Positions 1 to 9,597 of a stretch of 64,000 nucleotides of DNA are shown piece after piece; the stretch's first letter is position 1, and each line of letters opens with the position of its first letter. The notes below the pieces were generated by a model, which was given only the letters and a program-made list of their open reading frames with translations, was not told where the DNA came from and did not search any database. This DNA comes from Lachnospira sp. UBA4346 (GTDB lineage: Bacteria; Bacillota; Clostridia; Lachnospirales; Lachnospiraceae). Made by a program: the position numbers and the translations under genes. The stretch covers positions 24,285-88,284 of the forward strand of contig DGTC01000024.1 in the NCBI GenBank assembly GCA_002394205.1, given 5' to 3'.

Positions 1-20
1 CCCAGCTGAGCTATGATCCC
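1..20 (-). tRNA. 5' end of a tRNA gene (cut by window edge)
   Basis: Read on the minus strand the edge begins GGGATCATAGCTCAGCTGGG, which fits a tRNA 5' half: a 7-nt acceptor strand, TA at positions 8-9, the GCTC D-stem and the AGCTGGG D-loop. The rest, including the anticodon, lies outside the window, so the amino acid cannot be given. A promoter stands about 50 bp upstream. Confidence 0.8.
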
Positions 21-67
21 ATATCTTTCAGCTGTTCACTTTCGTGCCCTGCCGAACTGACTTGCTT

Positions 68-97
68 ATTATATACTGATTTCCAATGAAAAGTCAA
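68..97 (-). promoter_or_regulatory. Promoter of the tRNA gene
   Basis: On the minus strand TTGACT (92-97) and TATAAT (68-73) are separated by 18 bp, a strong housekeeping promoter placed to transcribe the tRNA that enters at the left edge. Confidence 0.7.
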
Positions 98-205
98 GCA
101 CTTTTTTGATTTTTTTTTATTTTTTTGAATCAAATAAAATGATGCCTATTTTAACGTTTGTATTTTGCGTAACCAACATATCTTTATTTACTGTAATAAT
201 TGATT

Positions 206-1069
206 TTATTTCTTCAAACCAATCTTCTCGCCTACATGGACACGCGTTTCACAATGTTCCTTTGTATGTAACAAAATGTCTTCATCCGGTATTATTGTAT
301 CCTTCTTAAACATCAAGATAACTGTCGAACCGCCATATTCAAAATATCCCTTTTCAGCTCCCCGAACTGTTTTTTTCTTATTCTTTGGATTCACAATCTT
401 TCCAACAAATAATGCGCCAACTTCCATCATAATCACATCGCCAAAATTCTCTGTTCTGTGAATACAGTATTCCCTGCTGTTCTCTTTATAAATTGGATAT
501 ACATCATTTGCGATTGGATTTACTGTATGCAATACTCCGTTTATTCTACGTTCCTTACTCTGAACACCATTATCAATGTAGTGGTATCTGTGGTAATCAT
601 CTACACACAAACGGAAAATCCCAATATATCCACCTTCATATTCTTTTGCTAACTTCTCATCACGAAGCAGCGATGCAACCGTATAATGTGTATTCTTAAT
701 TTCAAATGTCGCATCAGAATGAATCTCATACATACTTAATCGGCTATCACAAGGACTGATAAGATGTGTCGGTTCTGTATCGATTGGGCGCAGTTCTTTT
801 CGCACTTTTCTTGTAAAAAAATCATTAAATGAATCAAATTCCTGCTTTTCATACAAAGACAAATCAATATGATTCATTTCACAAAACTTTGGAACAACAC
901 ATGTTGATTTCTTCGTATCTAATAATTTTCCTCCAACTTTTGACAATGCCGGATGCACAAGCAATGATGTTACTGCTCTTCCAATCTTTGTTGTATACAT
1001 TAATTTTAAGAATTTATCCTGTCCGTTATCTTCGGCAAGTACATTGCCCTCTCTATCTACTAAATTCAT
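206..1069 (-). CDS. psd: Phosphatidylserine decarboxylase proenzyme
   Basis: Membrane-associated pyruvoyl enzyme that decarboxylates phosphatidylserine to phosphatidylethanolamine. The protein has 287 residues, matching the longer clostridial form. The self-cleavage site is GGST at about residues 246-249 (E. coli has LGST), with Ser248 expected to become the pyruvoyl group. The start is supported by AGGAGAG directly upstream. It lies downstream of pssA, which makes its substrate, but the two are separated by 361 bp with a terminator and a separate promoter, so they probably form two transcripts. Assignment is secure from the C-terminal motif and the pathway context. Confidence 0.93.
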   Translation of the reverse strand: MNLVDREGNVLAEDNGQDKFLKLMYTTKIGRAVTSLLVHPALSKVGGKLLDTKKSTCVVPKFCEMNHIDLSLYEKQEFDSFNDFFTRKVRKELRPIDTEPTHLISPCDSRLSMYEIHSDATFEIKNTHYTVASLLRDEKLAKEYEGGYIGIFRLCVDDYHRYHYIDNGVQSKERRINGVLHTVNPIANDVYPIYKENSREYCIHRTENFGDVIMMEVGALFVGKIVNPKNKKKTVRGAEKGYFEYGGSTVILMFKKDTIIPDEDILLHTKEHCETRVHVGEKIGLKK

Positions 1070-1182
1070 AACTTCTCTCCTCTTCTATTATAACCGTTTT
1101 CTATATAAACAGTTTCCATATAAACATTTTCTATTTGGAACTATTTTTCTTTTCAATTCTTCATCCCACATCTTTTGTCATA

Positions 1183-1212
1183 ATTATAATCCATATATAT
1201 ACAACTCCGCAA
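1183..1212 (-). promoter_or_regulatory. Likely psd promoter
   Basis: Minus-strand TTGCGG (1207-1212) and TATAAT (1183-1188) with an 18-bp spacer, about 115 bp ahead of psd. The -35 is weak, the -10 perfect. The rest of the 1070-1430 gap holds no convincing gene. Confidence 0.5.
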
Positions 1213-1344
1213 GTATTACCTTTCTATGGGATTTCTATCTTTTTAGCATCTTGTGAAATCCGGCTCCTAGAACTTCCCGAAATCGAAGCCTTTGTTGAAA
1301 TTCTATTGATAGTTCTTAGAGATTCGTTCATAATAAAACTATGA

Positions 1345-1384
1345 AAGCAAAACAACAGGTAGATAATCATTTTACCTACCTGTT
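1345..1384 (-). terminator. Terminator after pssA
   Basis: Perfect 9-bp stem AACAGGTAG/CTACCTGTT (1354-1362 with 1376-1384) followed on the minus strand by a T-rich stretch (GTTGTTTTGCTTT). It should end the pssA transcript before psd. Confidence 0.65.
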
Positions 1385-1430
1385 TCCTCATAAATATACG
1401 TTTTACTTTACATATGTTTATTCTATTGTC

Positions 1431-2075
1431 TTAAAGTCCCAATCTCCATGCTCTCCAATGACTTGTAAATGTAATTAAAATTGCACAGGCAACGATAATA
1501 ACAAGAATTGCAATTACCTTATTTGAAGGCTTCTTTACCTTAAAGTCTGTGATAAATAATACACCAATCACAAGCATAACAATTCTTAATACCATAATAA
1601 ATGCTGAATAAGTAAACAATGGGCGCAACATATATACCAAAGGAAGTCCAATTGATGCTGATGTAATTGGCAAGCCCTGATAATATTTTCTCTTTTCTGT
1701 TGTCTGTTTCTGACGAATCTCTTCAACTACATTAAAATATGCAAGACGAATCACGCCTGCCACACCGTATAAGAATAATATTGCCATACCGATTACATCA
1801 CGTACACCTACAGTATAACAAATAATAATTGGCAATACACCAAAACACACAACATCACACAAAGAATCAATCTGAATACCAAAATGCTTCTGTTCTTCCG
1901 TACGATTCTTCTTCGTTCTGGCAATCTTTCCATCAAACATATCACACAATCCGGATAATGCAAGACAGACAATTGCATACTTTGAATATCCATTTATCGC
2001 AAATGTCATACCAAACAATGAAATTACCAAACTTACATACGTCGCTATTACCGTATAATCATAAAAACCTATCAC
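1431..2075 (-). CDS. pssA: CDP-diacylglycerol-serine O-phosphatidyltransferase
   Basis: Integral membrane CDP-alcohol phosphatidyltransferase that makes phosphatidylserine from CDP-diacylglycerol and serine, the substrate for the nearby psd. The family signature is visible near residues 44-75: DGKIAR, then G, then D-x3-D (GIQIDSLCD). The spacing between AR and G is four residues longer than in the canonical DGxxARx8Gx3Dx3D motif. The rest is a chain of hydrophobic segments, and the 214-residue length is normal. A palindrome resembling a Rex operator lies 40 bp upstream of the start. Confidence 0.9.
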   Translation of the reverse strand: MIGFYDYTVIATYVSLVISLFGMTFAINGYSKYAIVCLALSGLCDMFDGKIARTKKNRTEEQKHFGIQIDSLCDVVCFGVLPIIICYTVGVRDVIGMAILFLYGVAGVIRLAYFNVVEEIRQKQTTEKRKYYQGLPITSASIGLPLVYMLRPLFTYSAFIMVLRIVMLVIGVLFITDFKVKKPSNKVIAILVIIVACAILITFTSHWRAWRLGL

Positions 2076-2114
2076 AACAATGTACCCTCCCGATACTATT
2101 ACTAATCTTTTGTC

Positions 2115-2138
2115 GTTGTGTTAAAATATTAACACAAC
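2115..2138. promoter_or_regulatory. Perfect 10-bp inverted repeat, Rex-like
   Basis: GTTGTGTTAA, AATA, TTAACACAAC: a perfect dyad in the gap between the YbhN-type gene and pssA. The centre TGTTAA-N4-TTAACA matches the inner part of the clostridial Rex consensus TTGTTAA-N4-TTAACAA. There is no T-run directly after it on either strand, so an operator is more likely than a terminator. Confidence 0.5.
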
Positions 2139-2182
2139 AATTATCCTTTTGTATTCTACACCTTTTCTTGCGAATTGTATAG

Positions 2183-3280
2183 TTAATTTTTTTCTGCCAT
2201 ATGCTGTATATCCTGCATAATTGTCTGTGCTTCTTTCTTCGTACATCTTCCAATATAGATATGTGCAAATACTGTACATGCTGCACATAAGAATAATTCG
2301 GTATAGAAACTCAATGTTCGGCTAAGCACCATTCCAGGCAACAGCAACGCCTGTCCAAATACCGGCAAAAAGATAATATTAAATAACGCCTCGCTAACGC
2401 CCATTCCACCCGGAAGTGGAAGCATATCAACCGATAAAGAAATTACCGCCTGCAGCATTACAATTACATACATTCCCGTTCCTTTTAGTCCAAATGAACG
2501 ATAAATAAAATACGTGACAAAGAAATATGCAAAACGCTGCAAAATGGTAATAATTAGCACTTTTACAATCACTGGTATGTGTTCTCTTAAATAAAGTGCA
2601 GTCTGTGCATAACGATCCATCGAAGCCTCAAACCGCTTTAACCTGCCTTCTTTATGGCGAATCAGATGAAACTTTTCTGATAATTTTACAGCTGTTAATA
2701 CCATTTTCTTAGCCAGTTCCTGATGAAATACCAGTAATAACATTCCTAAGACGCAAAATACATTTAATACAATTCCTAAATAAAATACCAATAAAATCCC
2801 ATTTAGACGCTCGTGAATAAATCCTCTGTCAAAAATTACCAGCCACAATCCTACCATCACAAGGACCGCCTTATAGGTAATCGTAACAATCATAAGTACC
2901 ACTGTCGCAACCGGTACCGGAATCTTATTCTTTCTCATATAATAAATCTGCATCGGCTGTCCGCCTGTCGCAGACGGCGTAATACAACTGAAGAAAAATC
3001 CAACACATGAATACAAAAAACAGGTAAATCTTCTTGTTCTGATTCCAAATGTCCGCAACATATAATGAATAATATGTGATTCTCCATATACAAATAACAC
3101 AATACAAATAACCGCCAAAAGCAGCCATCTTAAATCTGCCATTTGCATCTTTTCCCACATATCCGATAAATTACCATCTGTTCCATGAAATACATAATAT
3201 AATGTCAATGAAAAGATCAATATCAAAAATATAGCATTAAAAACATTCTTCTTATTCTTTTTTATCCATTCTTTTATCAT
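2183..3280 (-). CDS. YbhN/AglD-type membrane protein (LPG synthase TM domain family)
   Basis: A 365-residue polytopic membrane protein of the UPF0104 family, the membrane part of MprF-type flippases without the synthetase domain. Several hydrophobic helices are visible, with the family's characteristic LPLPGGMGVSEA segment near residue 290 and ATGGQPMQIYYM near residue 105. It stands directly upstream of pssA, so a role in moving or sensing phospholipids is plausible but inferred. Its substrate cannot be read from the sequence. Confidence 0.8.
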   Translation of the reverse strand: MIKEWIKKNKKNVFNAIFLILIFSLTLYYVFHGTDGNLSDMWEKMQMADLRWLLLAVICIVLFVYGESHIIHYMLRTFGIRTRRFTCFLYSCVGFFFSCITPSATGGQPMQIYYMRKNKIPVPVATVVLMIVTITYKAVLVMVGLWLVIFDRGFIHERLNGILLVFYLGIVLNVFCVLGMLLLVFHQELAKKMVLTAVKLSEKFHLIRHKEGRLKRFEASMDRYAQTALYLREHIPVIVKVLIITILQRFAYFFVTYFIYRSFGLKGTGMYVIVMLQAVISLSVDMLPLPGGMGVSEALFNIIFLPVFGQALLLPGMVLSRTLSFYTELFLCAACTVFAHIYIGRCTKKEAQTIMQDIQHMAEKN

Positions 3281-3373
3281 CTTGAGCTTTTCCTTTTTAT
3301 AATTTCAACATTCAAATGCATATGTGACTGAATATTTATTTCAATCCGTATTTCTTCTGTTCTCTTACTCTGA

Positions 3374-4084
3374 CTACTCTTCTAATAGTCTGTGTATCCG
3401 CATATGGATCCATTCAAAAAAAGCATTTACGTAACTTGCAGTTTCTGAATGATTAACAAACATCCATACCAACTCTGACAGTACAACTGCAATAATGACA
3501 TCTGCTACGACATGCTGTTTCGTAAATAATGTAGACATAAATACCAAAACTGCAATAATGCAGGCACATATTTTCCATTTTTTGCTATATTGCTTCAAAT
3601 TTCTGATTCCAACAAAGCAATTCCAACTCACCAGACAATGAATTGACGGAAATAAATTATCTGCTGCGTCAATTCTATATAAAAAACGCAATATTGCAGA
3701 AAATACATCAATGCCCACAACATCCGGACGAACATTCGTTGTCGGTAATACTAAAAAAATAATTCCACAAATCGTTCTTGTCAGCAAATCAAATGTAACA
3801 AATTTTGCACATTCTTTCCTGCCAACTCTTACATTTGCAATATAAAATACAATCCAGCTTAAGTAACATCCAAAATATACCACAACAAAAATCGGTATAA
3901 CCGGTGTTATTCTATCAAACTGAGTCGTCATATCCCAGTGCCTTTTATCCTGCGTAAACAGTCTAGTACCACTGTACACAATACAATTCCACATAAAACA
4001 CGTTACCAGCGGAAGAATTGCATACAGTGGTATTATTTTCTCTATTCTGCGTATAAAAGGACTGTACCGAATCTTTTCTAACAA
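3374..4084 (-). CDS. PAP2-superfamily phosphatase
   Basis: A 236-residue membrane protein with the two downstream phosphatase motifs of the PAP2 superfamily: PSIH (in DNLFPSIHCLVSW, about residue 140) and H-x3-D (KQHVVADVI, about residue 190). It probably dephosphorylates a lipid phosphate such as phosphatidate or undecaprenyl diphosphate. The start is TTG, preceded by GGGGGAT, 18 bp after the purB stop, so it is probably cotranscribed with purB. Confidence 0.85.
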   Translation of the reverse strand: MLEKIRYSPFIRRIEKIIPLYAILPLVTCFMWNCIVYSGTRLFTQDKRHWDMTTQFDRITPVIPIFVVVYFGCYLSWIVFYIANVRVGRKECAKFVTFDLLTRTICGIIFLVLPTTNVRPDVVGIDVFSAILRFLYRIDAADNLFPSIHCLVSWNCFVGIRNLKQYSKKWKICACIIAVLVFMSTLFTKQHVVADVIIAVVLSELVWMFVNHSETASYVNAFFEWIHMRIHRLLEE

Positions 4085-4102
4085 GATTCCAATCCCCCAT
4101 TA

Positions 4103-5533
4103 TTATACATTAATCTGTGCTGTCATTCCTAAATCTGCTTTACTTTCTGCAAGAATTGGAGCGATTACTTCTGCTAAATATTCTTCAACCTGTTCTTTTG
4201 AACGGCCTACATACTTCATCGGGTCTAACTTTGCCTGTAATTCTTCTAATGTAACATTAAACATTGGATCTGCAGCGATTAATTCCAGCAAATTATTATC
4301 AAGACCTTCCTGCTTTACACGCTTACCTGCTTCCATTGAAAGTTCTCTGATTCTTTCATGTAATTCCTGTCTGTCTCCACCTGCCTTAACAGCATCCATC
4401 ATGATATTTTCTGTTGCCATAAATGGAAGTTCTGACATCAATCTGCGTGTAATAACCTTATCATATACAACAAGACCATCAACAACATTTAAACAAAGAT
4501 CTAAGATACCATCAACTGCTAAGAAGCCTTCCGGTACAGAAAGTCTCTTATTTGCAGAATCATCTAATGTTCTTTCAAACCACTGCGTAGATGAAACCAT
4601 TGCAGGATTTAAGGCATCACAGATTACATAATCTGCAAGTGAGGCAATACGTTCACTTCTCATTGGGTTTCTCTTGTAAGCCATCGCAGATGAACCAATC
4701 TGGCTCTTTTCAAATGGTTCTTCTACTTCTTTTAAATGCTGTAATAGACGAATATCATTTGACATCTTATGCGCACTTGCAGCAATACCAGCTAAGATAT
4801 TTAATACTCTTGTATCAACCTTTCTTGAATATGTCTGACCTGATACCGGATGGCACTTCTCAAATCCCATCTTCTGTGCAATCTTGCCGTCAATCTGCTT
4901 AATCTTATCATGATCACCATTAAACAACTCTAAGAAGGAAGCCTGTGTACCTGTTGTACCCTTGCATCCTAACAACTTCATTGTAGAAAGTACATAATCG
5001 AGATCTTCTAAATCCATTACAAATTCATTTAACCAGAGGGTTGCTCTCTTACCAACTGTTGTTGGCTGTGCAGGCTGAAAATGTGTAAATGCAAGTGTCG
5101 GAAGTGCCTTATACTGATCAGCAAACTTTGATAATTCATCAATGACATTAACAAGTTTCTTACGAACAAGTTTTAATGCCTCTGTCATAATGATAATGTC
5201 TGTATTATCCCCTACATAACAAGATGTTGCACCAAGATGGATAATTCCTTTTGCTTTCGGGCACTGTAAGCCGTACGCATATACGTGTGACATAACATCG
5301 TGTCTTACTTCTTTTTCACGCTTTTTAGCATCTTCATAGTTAATCTCATCCTGATGTGCCTTCAATTCTTCAATCTGCTCATCTGTAATCGGAAGTCCTA
5401 ATTCCTTCTCTGTCTCTGCCAATGCAATCCATAACTTTCTCCATGTCTTAAACTTCTTATCCGGTGAGAAAATATACTGCATTTCTTTACTTGCATATCT
5501 TTCTGCCAATGGTGTCTGATATCTGTCGTTCAT
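4103..5533 (-). CDS. purB: Adenylosuccinate lyase
   Basis: Cytosolic enzyme for two fumarate-releasing steps in purine synthesis (SAICAR to AICAR, adenylosuccinate to AMP). The fumarase-superfamily signature is seen as SSAMAYKRNPMRSE near residue 285, together with TSCYVGDNTD near residue 100. I place the start at MNDRYQ because AAAGGCGG lies correctly upstream; the frame is open for nine more codons but without a ribosome site. The resulting 476 residues are normal for the clostridial form. A near-consensus promoter lies 55-85 bp upstream. Confidence 0.96.
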   Translation of the reverse strand: MNDRYQTPLAERYASKEMQYIFSPDKKFKTWRKLWIALAETEKELGLPITDEQIEELKAHQDEINYEDAKKREKEVRHDVMSHVYAYGLQCPKAKGIIHLGATSCYVGDNTDIIIMTEALKLVRKKLVNVIDELSKFADQYKALPTLAFTHFQPAQPTTVGKRATLWLNEFVMDLEDLDYVLSTMKLLGCKGTTGTQASFLELFNGDHDKIKQIDGKIAQKMGFEKCHPVSGQTYSRKVDTRVLNILAGIAASAHKMSNDIRLLQHLKEVEEPFEKSQIGSSAMAYKRNPMRSERIASLADYVICDALNPAMVSSTQWFERTLDDSANKRLSVPEGFLAVDGILDLCLNVVDGLVVYDKVITRRLMSELPFMATENIMMDAVKAGGDRQELHERIRELSMEAGKRVKQEGLDNNLLELIAADPMFNVTLEELQAKLDPMKYVGRSKEQVEEYLAEVIAPILAESKADLGMTAQINV

Positions 5534-5588
5534 TGTCAATCCGCCTTTCTTCTTATACACTTTTGGTTATAAAACAACTATTCTAAAA

Positions 5589-5617
5589 ATTATATCATAA
5601 CCGTTTTACTATTTCAA
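5589..5617 (-). promoter_or_regulatory. purB promoter
   Basis: Minus-strand TTGAAA (5612-5617), 17 bp, TATAAT (5589-5594), about 55 bp before the purB start. No purine riboswitch fold is recognised in this short leader. Confidence 0.75.
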
Positions 5618-5652
5618 GATTCTGTATCCCCTTGTATTCAACCCGACCATAT

Positions 5653-6774
5653 TTATTTTGCTGCAATCTGTGTCAGCACCCGAATTCCATATGCCCTGCT
5701 TCTGGTTATGATTCCATTACTATCTTTGATATCCACATACATGTGACGTGCTCCTGTGCCTGTCGCCGTCCAGATATATGTATTCTTCGCACTGTAATTA
5801 CGCAATACCGTCCAGCTTTTTGTTGTTGGATTATAAAGTAAAAATCTATACGTATAACTGCCGCTTCCACTGCTCCCTGTTGCCGTTACCGTCACCGACT
5901 TTCCTGCATAAACAGTACTTTGCGAAGCTTTTACTGTAACCGCAGGCGCATTAACTACTCTGATTCCATATGGCCTGCTTCTGGTAATTACACCGTTACT
6001 GTCTTTAATATCTACATAAATATGGCGTGCTCCCAATCCTGTTGATTTCCATGTGTATGTATTTTTTACATTATAATCCTGTAATATTGCCCAATTCTTT
6101 GTAGCCGGATTATACAAAAGGAATCGATATGTATATCTGCCGCTGCCCTGACTTCCTGTTGCCGTAACTGTCACATTGTGTCCTGTCGCAACCGTATTTT
6201 GATTCGTTTTTACGGTAACTGTCGGCGCACTCACTACTTTGATTCCATATGCCTTACTTCTTGCTACTGTTCCTTTGCTGTCTTTTACATCTACATAAAT
6301 GTGTCTGGCTCCCGTTCCCTGTGCCTTCCATGTATACACAGAATCCGCACGATAATCTCTCAACGTAGTCCACGTCTTATCTGCCGGGTTATACAAAAGA
6401 AACCGATATGTATATGTACCACTTCCATTTTGTGCAGTTGCCGTCATTTTAACAGAACCACCGGCCGTCATCTGCGATGCTGATCCTTTTAGGGTAACGG
6501 TAGGCATCTGAATTACTTTCACACCAAATGCTTTGCTTCTTTTTGTTGTTCCATTTGAATCGCGCACATCTACATAAATATGTCTTGCTCCTTCACCTGC
6601 TGCTTTCCATACATATGTAGATTCTTTTGAATATTCCTGTAATTCTGTCCAGCCTTTTGTAGACGGATTATAAAGCAGATAGCGGTAACTATATACTCCC
6701 GTTCCTCCATCTGCTGACGCTGTAACCGTTACATTTTTTCCTGCAGCAATACTTGTTGCATCTGCACGTATTCC
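5653..6774 (-). repeat. Four tandem ~280-bp coding repeats
   Basis: These encode the C-terminal modules of the cysteine protease. Each copy carries TVTA(S/T), YxYRFLLYNP, WKxxGxGARHIYVD and DSNGxxxRS segments in the same order, and the DNA is similar enough that recombination could change copy number. Confidence 0.8.
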
Positions 6775-8388
6775 TGCTGTTAATGGTTGAAATTCAACAT
6801 TATTTGTAAATGCCTTAATTACTATGTTTCCACCGTATTTAATTCCATAATCCAGCCATTCTTTTCTGTAATTATCATAAAAGAAACTTTCATTTTCCTG
6901 TGCTTCTGCCGTGCATCCATACCAGGAATAATCCCTTGTATACTCCATTTTTAAGTACGCCTGTTTTTCTCTTTTGCCACTTTCATTATCCAACGCTACA
7001 ACAACCGCATATTTACTGCCTGTTTTTAATAATACTTTTTCATTCAGTTTTACCGTATATGTACCTTCATATGTTGTCTGTCCCTGTTGTGTTGCTGCAA
7101 GCGTACCGCTAAACGGATCCGACGCATCTGTTAAATCTGTATATATCTGAATTGTATAATCTACATCCGTATCTCCGGAAACATTAAATTCAACTGCCTG
7201 AAGTTCTTCATTTCCACCTTGATTTGCCTTTACCGTAAATACATTTGCAGCTGTAATATCTTTATTCGAATATGCAGGAACTGATCTTTCTACAAAAGCA
7301 CCATCATACTGATAATTATTATCATAATTATCTGCCATTTCCGCTTCTAATGCATATGCAGTTTTATACATTGTCTTATCATAATAAGAAAGATAAAAAT
7401 ATCCGTCCTGCCCAAACCGATTGCCCCAGCTGTTTCTTACAATCCATGCGCCATCGCCTTCCGGCTGTATATTAAAATTATCTTTCGAGAAATTGTCATC
7501 CCAACCAATAAATGTAACTGCATGATTGGTTCCATTTTCTTCCGGATAATAATACGCTGCCGTATCCGGGTTAAAATATTGACTGCTTCCTGTTACCGCA
7601 TAATAAGAACGATATACTGCTCCATAATTTAAAATTGCTTTTTTGATATCGTCCCGACTACTTGCATTGATACTATAGAAATTCTGAACATGGGCATAAT
7701 TATCAGAATATGCAAGTGTCGAATCTAATCCTTCTCCATTAATGAGCTGTACGTTTTGTTTGCTTAACTGCACCTGTTCTTCTGTTGTCAGTCCCTGCCA
7801 GTCAAGTAATGAATTGATTGCAATGGAAATATTTCCACCTCCGCCTGTAATCGTCTGACTCCCTAAATGTCTGTTGACATCTCCTTTTTTACCGCCCAGT
7901 GAATCCTCTACATTCCGATATGTAAAACCCGCTAACTGTGCCTCCGATAAATCAATATCTGTCGAAACCAACCCTTTCTTTATCAGATTGATTTCAATCA
8001 ATGCTATTGTTGAAAATGCCCAGCACATATTATATGGATTCTGATTTCGTACTGCAGGCATCTGTGTATTTCGATAAGCGGCCGGCAATGTTGACGCAGC
8101 ATCTGCCTGCAAATCGTCCAGAGAATATATTTGAGCCGACGGATGCAGACTTTGTGGCTGTTCATCCTCGTCTAATTCCAACTGTCCAAACATTTCAGAT
8201 GCAACTTGTTCTTCACTTTCCTGATTCTGCTGCATATAATCCTGTAATTCGTCATTATATTCTGCAATCTCATACGTTGTCTCAGTGAATTCCCGTGCTG
8301 ATACATTCCATATTGGTGTCATAATCATACCGGCTGTTAATACACCAGCAAGCACTTGTCTAAACTGTTGTAACCAAAATTTTCTCAT
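5653..8388 (-). CDS. Secreted C1A (papain-like) cysteine protease with lectin-like domain and four C-terminal repeats
   Basis: A 911-residue exported protein. Residues 1-31 are a signal peptide ending WNVSA. The papain catalytic residues are all present: Gln116 and Cys122 (RNQNPYNMCWAFS), His289 (GTNHAVTF) and Asn319 (VRNSWGNRFG). Residues about 350-530 look like the lectin-like domain (PF18560 type) that often follows clostridial C1 peptidases. Residues about 539-911 are four tandem copies of a roughly 93-residue module with conserved YRYLLYNP-type and GARHIYVDVKDSNG-type segments. No LPXTG or membrane anchor is seen, so it is probably secreted or held by the repeats. Substrate unknown. Confidence 0.88.
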   Translation of the reverse strand: MRKFWLQQFRQVLAGVLTAGMIMTPIWNVSAREFTETTYEIAEYNDELQDYMQQNQESEEQVASEMFGQLELDEDEQPQSLHPSAQIYSLDDLQADAASTLPAAYRNTQMPAVRNQNPYNMCWAFSTIALIEINLIKKGLVSTDIDLSEAQLAGFTYRNVEDSLGGKKGDVNRHLGSQTITGGGGNISIAINSLLDWQGLTTEEQVQLSKQNVQLINGEGLDSTLAYSDNYAHVQNFYSINASSRDDIKKAILNYGAVYRSYYAVTGSSQYFNPDTAAYYYPEENGTNHAVTFIGWDDNFSKDNFNIQPEGDGAWIVRNSWGNRFGQDGYFYLSYYDKTMYKTAYALEAEMADNYDNNYQYDGAFVERSVPAYSNKDITAANVFTVKANQGGNEELQAVEFNVSGDTDVDYTIQIYTDLTDASDPFSGTLAATQQGQTTYEGTYTVKLNEKVLLKTGSKYAVVVALDNESGKREKQAYLKMEYTRDYSWYGCTAEAQENESFFYDNYRKEWLDYGIKYGGNIVIKAFTNNVEFQPLTAGIRADATSIAAGKNVTVTASADGGTGVYSYRYLLYNPSTKGWTELQEYSKESTYVWKAAGEGARHIYVDVRDSNGTTKRSKAFGVKVIQMPTVTLKGSASQMTAGGSVKMTATAQNGSGTYTYRFLLYNPADKTWTTLRDYRADSVYTWKAQGTGARHIYVDVKDSKGTVARSKAYGIKVVSAPTVTVKTNQNTVATGHNVTVTATGSQGSGRYTYRFLLYNPATKNWAILQDYNVKNTYTWKSTGLGARHIYVDIKDSNGVITRSRPYGIRVVNAPAVTVKASQSTVYAGKSVTVTATGSSGSGSYTYRFLLYNPTTKSWTVLRNYSAKNTYIWTATGTGARHMYVDIKDSNGIITRSRAYGIRVLTQIAAK

Positions 8389-8492
8389 TCTGTATTCCTT
8401 TCAAAATAATGTATTTCATCATGGACAAGCCTATTTCAAAATCCTATTCTTCATTATAAATTTTTATAAACAAAAAGTGATTTGTCATAAAG

Positions 8493-8544
8493 CAAAAACG
8501 GGGTGAAATATCATATACATTGCCGTATATAAATTTCCACCCCA
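8493..8544 (-). terminator. Terminator after purC
   Basis: Long stem with GGGGTG/CACCCC at its base (8500-8543) followed on the minus strand by GTTTTTGC. Confidence 0.75.
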
Positions 8545-8595
8545 TCCTAGAATTTATATTGATTCTATTGATTGAAATATCATCTTCATTTAAAA

Positions 8596-9468
8596 TTAAT
8601 TAAATGCCTTACCAGTCAATAATTCAAATGCTTCCTTATACTTTGCAATTGTCTTATCAATGACATCATCCGGAAGCAAATAGTCACTGTCCGGATTGGC
8701 CTTTAACCAGTCTCTTACGAACTGCTTATCATAAGAAGGCTGTGACTTACCTGCTTCATATCCTTCTAATGGCCAGAATCTTGAGCTGTCCGGTGTAAGC
8801 ATCTCGTCACCAATCACAACATTACCTTCTTCATCAAGACCAAATTCAAACTTTGTATCTGCAATAATTATTCCCTTGCTTAATGCATATTCTGCACACT
8901 TCTTATAAAGATTAATTGTACAATCTTTAATCTGTGTTGCATAATCTCTTCCCTTACCAGGATATAACTTTTCTAATACTTCAACACTCTGTTCAAATGA
9001 GATATTCTCATCATGGTCACCGAGTTCCGCCTTTGTACTTGGTGTATAAATTGGTTCCGGAAGCTTGTCTGATTCCTTTAATCCTTCCGGAAGTTCAATA
9101 CCGCATACCTTACCGGTCTTTTTGTAGCTTTCCCAGCCGCTACCTGTAATATATCCGCGAACGATACATTCGATTGGAAGCATTTCAAGCTTCTTACACA
9201 TCATACTGTTACCATCATACTTTTCATTCTGGAAAAATTCCGGCATATCCTTAACATCAACTGAAAGCATATGATTCTTTAAGATATCCTTTGTGTAATC
9301 GAACCAGAACTTAGACATCTGTGTTAAGATTGCACCCTTGTCTGTAATCTTGTTCTTTAAGATATGATCAAATGCTGATATTCTGTCTGTTGCAACAATA
9401 ATCAGGCTGTCCCCGTTGTCATATACTTCTCTTACTTTTCCTTCCTTGAATGGCTTAAATTCCTGCAT
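8596..9468 (-). CDS. purC: Phosphoribosylaminoimidazole-succinocarboxamide synthase (SAICAR synthetase)
   Basis: ATP-dependent ligation of aspartate to CAIR in purine synthesis. Typical features are the N-terminal GKVREVYD glycine-rich segment, ATDRISAFD, and CIVRGYITGSGW near residue 110. I start at MQEFKPF because GGAGGA stands 10 nt upstream; the more upstream ATG overlaps that ribosome site. The 290 residues are the usual length for the longer form. It follows purF by about 130 bp in the same direction and ends at a strong terminator. Confidence 0.95.
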   Translation of the reverse strand: MQEFKPFKEGKVREVYDNGDSLIIVATDRISAFDHILKNKITDKGAILTQMSKFWFDYTKDILKNHMLSVDVKDMPEFFQNEKYDGNSMMCKKLEMLPIECIVRGYITGSGWESYKKTGKVCGIELPEGLKESDKLPEPIYTPSTKAELGDHDENISFEQSVEVLEKLYPGKGRDYATQIKDCTINLYKKCAEYALSKGIIIADTKFEFGLDEEGNVVIGDEMLTPDSSRFWPLEGYEAGKSQPSYDKQFVRDWLKANPDSDYLLPDDVIDKTIAKYKEAFELLTGKAFN

Positions 9469-9597
9469 AATTTCTTTATCCTCCATTAATCTGTATCGTT
9501 ATTTTGTATTCATCCTATCCGTATCTGAATGAATCTAACGTCATCTTATTTAGTATAGCATAAATATACAACATTGTGAATATATGAATTTGATTAC

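Noticed and set aside
1224..1331. 35-codon frame on the minus strand between psd and pssA
   Set aside because: No ribosome site and no resemblance to known small proteins; the psd promoter lies downstream of it.
2115..2138. FapR operator or plain terminator
   Set aside because: It lacks the FapR consensus as I know it, and no T-run follows on either strand.
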